Positions 57,223 through 64,000 of a stretch of DNA of 64,000 nt are shown one piece after another; the first letter of the stretch is position 1; every line of letters starts with the position of its first letter. The translations under genes were made by a program, and so were the position numbers. The notes below the pieces were generated by a model. It did no database searches. It saw nothing but the letters and a program-made list of their open reading frames with translations, and was not told where the DNA came from. This DNA is from an uncultured Bacteroidia bacterium (GTDB taxonomy: Bacteria > Bacteroidota > Bacteroidia > Bacteroidales > F082), in NCBI GenBank assembly GCA_902802535.1, contig CADCML010000016.1, forward strand, positions 1 to 64,000, read 5' to 3'.

Positions 57223-60200
57223 ATGAGATGCTTAAACAGATTTTTAAGGGGTAAGGCATTCCTTTTCCTCCTTGCAATGACCGCCCTGCTCGCACCTGCG
57301 AGCCTTATGGGGCAAACCGAATTGACCGTTTATGATGGGCAAAACATGAATGTTCTTGTTCCGTATTCGTATGAATACAGAACTGAATGGCAAAAATGTG
57401 AGTTTGTCATTCCTGCGTCTGCACTTGCTGATATGGGTGCCACAGATCAAGTTCCAAAGCTGATTTCCGAAATGACCTTTTATTACAGTTGGTATGGGTA
57501 TAATACCGAATTATGTGATTTTATGGTTTTTGTTGAAGAAGTCGATTTTGAGAGCTTTGAAGGCCAGACTTCATTCCATGGTTATGACAATGCGACGATT
57601 GTTTATAATGGCCGTTTGAATTATAGTCAATACAAAGTGAAAGTGTCTTATAACGAGAATTTTGTATATCATGGCGGTAATTTGCTGATAGGCATGTATA
57701 CAACGAAGAAATGGTATTATTACGATGGGAGTAGCTATTTCTCCGGAACAACTGTTGAAAATGCCGCGATGGAGGGACATGATGAGTATCATTCTGACAG
57801 TATTACAGCAAACATCATTAATTTCATTCCCAAAACCACTTTTGTTTACTACGACGAGGATTACTGTTTCGCACCAAAGGATTTGAATTATGATGAGAGT
57901 TCGATTTCTCCCACTTCAGTTACGCTGGATTGGACACCGCGCGGACAAGAACAAGAATGGAAAATCAGGTATCATTATTATGATGAAGAAGAGGTCACCC
58001 AAGAGGTCATAGTTGATGAAATCTTCGAACATCCGTATACTTTAACTGGTCTTCAACCTGGCACCTCATATTATAATATTGATATTTGTGCCGTTTGTGG
58101 GGATGATGATGTTAGTGACTGGACGAATTATTATTATAATGGATTTACCACGCCTTTCTGCAACCCTGAAGACCAGTGCGAACTCCATTATGAGCTGAGA
58201 AGTACAGATGGTGAATGGGGGTGGGGATGGAGCAGCATTAATGTAAGTTATAAACGAGGCGAAGATGATTATGTTTCTATTCAGGAATTGTGCCTTTATA
58301 ATGGGACATTTCAGACAGGGGATTTGAATTTATGCGACGGGGGAACCTATCTTTTCAGTTGGATTGTCGGAGACGAGTATGTCTTACCATACATCTCATT
58401 CGTCATCACCGACCCGTATGGCAATCCCATAGAAGGTCTTGATTATTCGAATGGCAATGTGCCTGAGGAAGAAACAACACTTTTGGAAGACTTTGTGATG
58501 CAGTGCCCATCATGTAAAAAGCCTCGTGATTTCAGTGTGACAACCACATCCACTTCCGCTTCTTTCACTTGGACCGCCGACAGCGGATACGATGCATGGG
58601 AATTGCAGTATTCTACCGACCAGACCAATTGGAGCACTCCGCAGACCGTCACGGAAACTCCGGCTTGCTCTATCGACAATCTGCAGCCAGCCACAAAATA
58701 CTATGCCCGTGTACGCGCCAATTGCGGTGATGACGAATATAGCCCTTGGGCTGTCCGATCCTTCTACACCGATTGCGCGACCTTGACTGTGGATGAGTCG
58801 TATTCATATACAGAGAACTTTGAGGACTACGAACCATACAATCCGGATGGTGGCGAAGAAAGGAAAGGCTCAGGGAGAATGGAGGTTTCTGGAAGTTATC
58901 CTCTTTGCTGGTCTTCTTGGAACGAAGCAGAAGATTGGGAATATGCTATGTATCCCATAGTGTATTTTGATGAATACGAAATGGAGTCAAATTGTCTGAA
59001 GTACTATGTGTACAACTATGATTCTTTTGAGCCAGGTGAACTTGACCAGTATGCCATCCTTCCAGCAATCGAGAACGTTAGCAGTTTGCAAATGAGTATT
59101 AAGGTAAAGACAGGTGAGTCCATGGAATATGTTCCTTTCTGCATCGGCGTGATGACAGACCCGACCGATCCGGAGACTTTTGACACCATACATGCTTACG
59201 GGGCTATTTATGAATGGGAAACCATTGTGACCTATTTCAACCATTATACCGGCGAGGGCCAATACATTGCCATTAAACTTGGAACTCCTGAGGAATGGGA
59301 TTCCTATATGCTGTATATCGACGATGTCGAGGTCTCGGTGCTGCCTTCCTGCTTTATCCCCTCCAAGCCTGTCCCGAGTGATATTGGTGTAGACGAAGTG
59401 ACACTTACATGGGAACCGAATGGAGACGAAACCTCATGGGAGGTGCGATATTCCACCGACCGAACCCACTGGACAGTATTGGAGTATACGTTAGAGAGCA
59501 GGAATGAGAGCATTTCGATGGAACTCACAGGACTTCTCCCCAACACCTTATACTACGTGCAAGTGCGTGCCAAAGCAGGTGAAGGGGAATACAGCGAGTG
59601 GTCACAGATGAACATGTTCCGTACGGGATGTGGCGAATATCAGCCAGTGCCTTATTATGAAGACTTTGAATCATATTCTTACGGTGATGAGGTGCCTCAG
59701 TGTTGGGAAAAGATAAATGAATCTACTTATGAGTATAACGACTTCCCATACATTACCTCCGATGATAATGGCAACTACCTTGTTTTCTGTATGAATAGAC
59801 GTGACTATTTTGATTATCAACCTCAGACTGCCATCCTGCCGAAAATGGAGAACATCAGCAACTTGCAACTACGGTTCGATGCAAAAGATGACTACCAGTC
59901 TGGATACGCTGGTCACATTATAGTGGGCGTTATTGATGATGATGAGGTGTTTCATCAAATTGTGGATTTAGATCCTGAAAACTACGTTTTTTCGAGTCAT
60001 ATTGTGACCTTTGAAGACTATAACGGTGCAGGAAATACTGGCAAGATTGCTTTCCGACTGGGTGATTATTTTTATGCGCCTTCTTGGTATTATTATGTTT
60101 ACATTGATAATATCTTTGTGTCCCAATATGTCAATAAGGACATAGAAGCCTATACCGCCGACGACAATGGTTGGTATCTCATTGCTTCACCAGTGATGGG

Positions 60201-61029
60201 AAGCCTTTCGCCCGAGGATGTCGACCAGCTGACCAGCGAGAACTTCGACCTTTATGCCTTTGACCAAAGTGCTGTCGGCGTAGAATGGAGAAACTACAAG
60301 GCTGATACTTTTGAGTTGGAGAATGGTCAAGGCTATCTCTACGCCAACAGCAACGCTGTGACGTTAAGCTTTGCAGGTGCGATGCAGTCTGAGTCGAGTG
60401 TCAATGTCCCGCTATATTATACCGAGGGCAATCCTAACGCTGGCTGGAATATCGTCGGCAACCCTTTCAATGGCAATGCTACTCTATCAGGAGCTACTGA
60501 TTTCTATAGGATTAACGGTAATGTGCTTGAGGCTTCAAGTGGTGAGATTTTGCCTTGCGAAGGTGTCTTTGTCCATGCTACGGCTACGGGTCAATCGGTC
60601 ACTTTTGAGAGAGCGGAAACTGCAAAAGGAAATCCTATAATAAAGGGCTCGCTTGATTTCGGCTTGTTCGAAGGCAGCAAGGGCCGACGTCTCGATCTGG
60701 TCCGCATCCGCTTTGACGAAGGTGACAACCTCGAAAAAATAAACTTGCTTTCCTACCCCAACGAATTGTACATTCCGCTTGACGGTAAAGCCTTTGCCGT
60801 GGTACATTCGGGGACCTTTGGTGAGATGCCCCTCAACTTCAAGGCCGCCGAAAACGGACTCTATACCATTAATGTCAATATTGACAAGGTCAAGATGAGT
60901 TATCTCCATTTGGTGGATCAATTCACTGGTACCGATGTTGATTTGCTGACAACGCCTGTCTACAGCTTTGATGCGCAGACCACCGACAAGGTCTCGCGCT
61001 TCAAGATAATCTTTACTCAGGTGCAGTGA
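57223..61029 (+). CDS. Large secreted surface protein with FN3 and MAM-like domains
   Basis: 1268 residues with a signal peptide ending near SLMGQ (residue 30). N-terminal beta domain (about 30-215), FN3 (about 218-310), a second FN3 (430-525), a MAM-like 'choice-of-anchor J' domain (525-705, FEDYEPYNPDGG, WNEAEDWEYA), a third FN3 (710-805) and another MAM-like domain (805-970). The rest (975-1268) is a beta-rich C-terminal region ending in SRFKIIFTQV, a type found on Bacteroidota surface proteins but not the standard type A sorting domain. It is probably an adhesin or glycan-related cell-surface protein. Single gene. Confidence 0.85.
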   Translation: MRCLNRFLRGKAFLFLLAMTALLAPASLMGQTELTVYDGQNMNVLVPYSYEYRTEWQKCEFVIPASALADMGATDQVPKLISEMTFYYSWYGYNTELCDFMVFVEEVDFESFEGQTSFHGYDNATIVYNGRLNYSQYKVKVSYNENFVYHGGNLLIGMYTTKKWYYYDGSSYFSGTTVENAAMEGHDEYHSDSITANIINFIPKTTFVYYDEDYCFAPKDLNYDESSISPTSVTLDWTPRGQEQEWKIRYHYYDEEEVTQEVIVDEIFEHPYTLTGLQPGTSYYNIDICAVCGDDDVSDWTNYYYNGFTTPFCNPEDQCELHYELRSTDGEWGWGWSSINVSYKRGEDDYVSIQELCLYNGTFQTGDLNLCDGGTYLFSWIVGDEYVLPYISFVITDPYGNPIEGLDYSNGNVPEEETTLLEDFVMQCPSCKKPRDFSVTTTSTSASFTWTADSGYDAWELQYSTDQTNWSTPQTVTETPACSIDNLQPATKYYARVRANCGDDEYSPWAVRSFYTDCATLTVDESYSYTENFEDYEPYNPDGGEERKGSGRMEVSGSYPLCWSSWNEAEDWEYAMYPIVYFDEYEMESNCLKYYVYNYDSFEPGELDQYAILPAIENVSSLQMSIKVKTGESMEYVPFCIGVMTDPTDPETFDTIHAYGAIYEWETIVTYFNHYTGEGQYIAIKLGTPEEWDSYMLYIDDVEVSVLPSCFIPSKPVPSDIGVDEVTLTWEPNGDETSWEVRYSTDRTHWTVLEYTLESRNESISMELTGLLPNTLYYVQVRAKAGEGEYSEWSQMNMFRTGCGEYQPVPYYEDFESYSYGDEVPQCWEKINESTYEYNDFPYITSDDNGNYLVFCMNRRDYFDYQPQTAILPKMENISNLQLRFDAKDDYQSGYAGHIIVGVIDDDEVFHQIVDLDPENYVFSSHIVTFEDYNGAGNTGKIAFRLGDYFYAPSWYYYVYIDNIFVSQYVNKDIEAYTADDNGWYLIASPVMGSLSPEDVDQLTSENFDLYAFDQSAVGVEWRNYKADTFELENGQGYLYANSNAVTLSFAGAMQSESSVNVPLYYTEGNPNAGWNIVGNPFNGNATLSGATDFYRINGNVLEASSGEILPCEGVFVHATATGQSVTFERAETAKGNPIIKGSLDFGLFEGSKGRRLDLVRIRFDEGDNLEKINLLSYPNELYIPLDGKAFAVVHSGTFGEMPLNFKAAENGLYTINVNIDKVKMSYLHLVDQFTGTDVDLLTTPVYSFDAQTTDKVSRFKIIFTQVQ

Positions 61030-61074
61030 ATAATGTGAATAAAGCCGATGACGTTTGCCATGGCTTTATTCTTG

Positions 61075-61686
61075 TTATTGCCATTCTCGCTCAAACGCCT
61101 CGCGCATCAGCTTCTCGTCACGGATGGTTCTCCGAAGCTCTTCCAAACGTGGAGCGTTTTCTGATTCGGGAAGCCAAAGGCGGAGATATCCCGTGTCAGA
61201 ATACTTCTCTAGAAGGTGCTCGCGGAAACGTTGGTATTGTCCTTCCTTGTCGAGTTCGGGATGGTGGTCGAGGCCGAACTGGATGGTGCGTCGGATGACC
61301 TTTTCGGGTGAGATGAGGCGGTCGGCTTCGGCCACGATTTTGCCGTAAATCGAACGCGGCTCATGTCCCGACGAGGCACGATGGTCTTCGGCGGCTTGCG
61401 CCATCGTCTCGATTTGCTCTTCATCGAACCATTCCCGTAACTTCCTGTCCTCGCGGATGATGCGTCCCGAAACAAGATGATGCGTGTCGCGGCCTTCGCA
61501 AAGCCCCGTGTCGTGGTAGGCGGCGATGGCGTACACCATATTAATACTGACCTCATAATGCTCAGCCAAGGCCAAACTCCTACTGATGACCTCTTCGGCA
61601 TGGTTGCGATGATGCGCCGCGTCGAAATGGTCGTAGCAGGGGAGGATTTCTCGCTCAATGTAGGCGATTAAAGTCGGGCTTACCAT
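61075..61686 (-). CDS. HD-domain phosphohydrolase
   Basis: 203 residues from the ATG at 61686. A long upstream open extension lies antisense-like within the next gene's frame region and has low-complexity Arg/His content, so it is rejected. The HD metal site is HHRNHAEEV (about 25-33), YAIAAYHDTGL (HD pair, near 52-62) and a later DHRASSGHE and EADRLISPE (Asp). Such proteins hydrolyse nucleotides or phosphoesters; substrate not known. The start overlaps the upstream gene's stop by 7 nt, so they are translated from one message. Confidence 0.88.
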   Translation of the reverse strand: MVSPTLIAYIEREILPCYDHFDAAHHRNHAEEVISRSLALAEHYEVSINMVYAIAAYHDTGLCEGRDTHHLVSGRIIREDRKLREWFDEEQIETMAQAAEDHRASSGHEPRSIYGKIVAEADRLISPEKVIRRTIQFGLDHHPELDKEGQYQRFREHLLEKYSDTGYLRLWLPESENAPRLEELRRTIRDEKLMREAFEREWQ

Positions 61687-63977
61687 CCTCCACCTCCTGC
61701 GCTCACCGTTGTCACCATCGAATTGACATTGACCGTGGTGCTTTGGCCGCCCGTGTAGGTGACGTTGCCGGTGTAGTAGCCGTTCCAGTTGGTGCCGCCG
61801 CTGATGGTGCCGTTGTATTTCACGGTGTAGCTTTGTCCCGTTTGCAGTTGCGGGTCGGTGAAGAGCATCACCATATTGTTGCCCCAGCCGGGACCGCCAC
61901 CACCGCCACCCGTGAAGGTCGGGCATTGGTAGGTGCAAATCACGGTGCCGTCCGATTTCAGGACTTGGATGGCGTAGCCAGGTTGCGTGTTGATTTTCAG
62001 CGTGGGTTGGGTGCAAACGTTTTGAGTTGGATTGCTCGTTGCGCCACCCGTGCCGATGTGAGTGCCTCCCGTGATTTTGAATTGGTTGTTGTCGCAGTCG
62101 AAGCCTTCTTCGGGCTGGCGTGCTCCATTGGCGATGGCGAAGCCGCCGTTAAGGAACAGGGTGCCGTTTGAGTCGATGCCGTCGTTGTTGTCGCTATGCG
62201 AATAGATGGTGCCGCCGTTGATGGTGAGGTTTTGCGCCGCGTTGATGGGGTCGTCGGTCTTCGAGTAAGTCTCGATGTTGCCGCCGTTGATGGTCAGCGT
62301 GGCCTTGCTCTCGATGCATTCGCCGCCTTCGTTGTTTTGGGTGCAGTTGACGGTGATGTTGCCACTATTGATGGTTAGGTTGCCCCGACTCTTGATGCCC
62401 TTCGGGTTGGCGTAGTCGCCGCCTTGACCTGGTCCGGGAGGCCAGCCGCCGCCACCGCCCGAACTGATGGTGATGCGCTCGCCGCTTGTGGTCACGTTGA
62501 GGATGAGGTCGTCGTCGCCGCCGCCCGTGGTGCCGAGGGTAAGGGTGGAAGTGGTGTGGCTGTCGTCGCCCACATTGATGCCCTTTCCGCCTGTGCCAGA
62601 ACTGTTTAAGGTGATGTTTCCCGAAAGGATGCTCATATTGCCGTCGGAGCGCAGGCAGGCCGAAGTGTAAGCGTCTTTGGTCGAGCCGCTGACGGTGTAG
62701 GTCGCGCCGTCGCCTTGCGTGGTGATGGTCATAGTGGCGCCGTCGATGGTCAGGTTGCCGTCCACGCTGATGCCTTTTCCGCCGTGGTTCGAGGTGGGCA
62801 AGGTGATGGTGAAGTCGCCGCCAGTAATATTAATATCGGTGTCGCACTTGATGGCCGTGCAATAGGCGGGAACATTCTGGTTATTAACCGATTCCAAAAC
62901 AGTGCTTCCCGAAGCGGTGATGTCAAAAGTGCCGCCCGTGATAGTGATGTCGTCGTCCGCTTTGATGCCTTTCGACATGTCGCCGGAATGTACAATGGTC
63001 AGACTGCCACCATTGATGTTCACGTTGCTGTCGGCCTTGATACCCTTGCTGTCTTGGCCGTTAGCATGAAGGGTGAGTGCTCCGTTGTTCATAGTGAAAA
63101 TGCCCGAAACCTTAATGCATCTTTGGCCTTCAGCCGTTGTGTTAATTGTGAGGTCGCCGTTTTGGATGGTGACATTGCCCGAAATGTCGAGGCCGTCGGA
63201 ACCTGCCGAAACGATGTCGAGTGTGCCACCGTTCCAATTTAGGTTACTGCTGCCGTGGATGCCGTCGCTGTCGGTGTCGAGGATGTCGAGGGTACCTGAA
63301 TTGACGGTCAGTTCGCCATCGACCGACAAACCGTGTTTGGCGTTGCCCGTAATTTGCAACGTGCCTGTGCCTCCGATGGTGAGGCCGCCTGCCGCATAGA
63401 AGGCTCCGTTGATGGCGCTGTTGGCATTGTCGGCAAGGGTGGAACTCCCACGAAGATAAACTGTTGCGGCAACAGGAGAGGCAATGTTGATGGCTGCCGT
63501 GCTACCGCTAATCAATGATAAGGAATTGAGAATCAGATGGAAAGAAGAAGTGCTGTAGAAGGTCAAAGAGCCGTTGCTTGAACTGCCCGAAACCACATAC
63601 GGCACATTGGCCATCGTTGAATTGACTGTCACATTCGCGCTGCTCGTGCTCACTGTGACACCCGAATTGGAGAACGGATTGGTCACTTGCACCGAACTGC
63701 CACTGTAAGTGATATATACGGTGTCGCCCTCAGGCGGAATTTCTTGAAGCGTGAACGTGATGCTGTCGAATTGGGAAATGGGGAGGGTATAGGTGCCATC
63801 GGTTTGGTTGATGAGCATGTTGGCTGGGTTGCCGTTTTGGAAACGGATTTCCTCGATGGCGTTCACGTTGTTTTGGTAAATCACTGAACCTGAGTTGTGT
63901 AGGTTGAGTTGATAATCCTGTGCACTGAGCCCGATGCAACCAAGCAAAAAGGCCATAATCAATAAGGTCTTTCTCAT
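61680..63977 (-). CDS. Secreted beta-helix protein, Cthe_2159-type carbohydrate binding
   Basis: 765 residues with a signal peptide ending near GLSAQ (residue 20). A T9SS/secreted N-terminal strand (LNLHNSGSVIYQNNVNAIEEIRF) precedes a long parallel beta-helix of repeats of the form GGTLTI..NGKGI...G.ITI.GG (about 150-640), the pattern of the Cthe_2159 family, which binds acidic polysaccharide. Glycine-rich stretches (GGGGGWPPGPGQGG near 505, GGGGGGPGWGNN near 700) interrupt it. It ends in GTNWNGYYTGNV and GGGGW. The HD gene follows with a 7-nt overlap. It lacks a clear type A sorting domain. Upstream bases to the window end hold only a possible promoter. Confidence 0.87.
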   Translation of the reverse strand: MRKTLLIMAFLLGCIGLSAQDYQLNLHNSGSVIYQNNVNAIEEIRFQNGNPANMLINQTDGTYTLPISQFDSITFTLQEIPPEGDTVYITYSGSSVQVTNPFSNSGVTVSTSSANVTVNSTMANVPYVVSGSSSNGSLTFYSTSSFHLILNSLSLISGSTAAINIASPVAATVYLRGSSTLADNANSAINGAFYAAGGLTIGGTGTLQITGNAKHGLSVDGELTVNSGTLDILDTDSDGIHGSSNLNWNGGTLDIVSAGSDGLDISGNVTIQNGDLTINTTAEGQRCIKVSGIFTMNNGALTLHANGQDSKGIKADSNVNINGGSLTIVHSGDMSKGIKADDDITITGGTFDITASGSTVLESVNNQNVPAYCTAIKCDTDINITGGDFTITLPTSNHGGKGISVDGNLTIDGATMTITTQGDGATYTVSGSTKDAYTSACLRSDGNMSILSGNITLNSSGTGGKGINVGDDSHTTSTLTLGTTGGGDDDLILNVTTSGERITISSGGGGGWPPGPGQGGDYANPKGIKSRGNLTINSGNITVNCTQNNEGGECIESKATLTINGGNIETYSKTDDPINAAQNLTINGGTIYSHSDNNDGIDSNGTLFLNGGFAIANGARQPEEGFDCDNNQFKITGGTHIGTGGATSNPTQNVCTQPTLKINTQPGYAIQVLKSDGTVICTYQCPTFTGGGGGGPGWGNNMVMLFTDPQLQTGQSYTVKYNGTISGGTNWNGYYTGNVTYTGGQSTTVNVNSMVTTVSAGGGGW

Positions 63978-64000
63978 AGCTTGATCATTTTAAGGGTTTG

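Noticed and set aside
61687..62016. 110-codon upstream extension of the HD-domain gene
   Set aside because: Arg/His-rich low-complexity sequence lying in another frame of the beta-helix gene; the HD fold begins at the ATG at 61686.

Overview
The window is chromosomal DNA of a Bacteroidota bacterium, most likely an uncultured member of the order Bacteroidales. The support is a type IX secretion locus (gldJ, two porU-like genes, porV), promoters of the Bacteroidota type (TAnnTTTG at -7, usually read TATTTTTGC or TATCTTTGC), few purine-rich ribosome binding sites, many SPII lipoproteins and several families typical of the phylum. Most of the window is ordinary core genome; bases 1-14,100 are accessory and scarred.

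Layout. 1-5.7 kb: two DUF4143 ATPase/nuclease genes, each with a different tandem-repeat array directly upstream; between them lie a second, diverged anmK, a decayed murF and the remains of another ATPase. 5.7-13.8 kb: an AT-richer island next to the 3' end of the tmRNA gene. It holds a WYL-domain regulator, four promoters that carry the same palindromic operator at the same distance from the -7 box, a frameshifted NADAR gene, a structured RNA of about 245 nt, a Sel1-repeat protein, an orphan MoxR-type lid domain and a tight operon of mostly unrecognised genes. 13.8-14.1 kb: tmRNA, in which I cannot find the tag-coding segment.

14.2-25.2 kb: an NtrC-type regulator without a DNA-binding domain, a lipoprotein, a formylglycine-generating-enzyme-like protein, a retropepsin-like protease, a LOG-family protein, tRNA-Gly(CCC), an SPFH/zinc-ribbon protein beside a Tim44-like membrane protein, tRNA-Val(TAC), then the ancestral anmK-murF pair and gldJ. 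25.5-34.1 kb: two tandem porU-like sortase genes and porV. 34.3-44.5 kb: transporters, porin, Hsp20, a DUF1016 nuclease whose gene carries four in-frame palindromes, an EEP-family hydrolase, an MNT/HepT toxin-antitoxin pair, an EamA permease with a palindrome inserted in frame, an rRNA methylase and a four-helix-bundle protein. 44.5-64 kb: a second EamA permease, rhomboid protease, SGNH hydrolase, PorE-like OmpA protein, folD, ffh, a PLP-homeostasis protein, a Ca/Na antiporter, gcvT, a Fur-family regulator and large surface proteins.

What works together. gldJ, porU and porV are the secretion and sortase end of the type IX system, and the murF-gldJ-porU-porV order is known from other Bacteroidota. 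The best candidate for an undescribed system is the 5.7-13.8 kb island. Its four operators place regulation by one WYL protein over a NADAR gene, an RNA gene, the regulator itself and an operon of unknowns. WYL regulators of this size (CapW, BrxR) control anti-phage operons elsewhere, so a defence role is a reasonable inference, but nothing in the sequence proves it. All comparisons to families are from memory; no database search or structure prediction was run.
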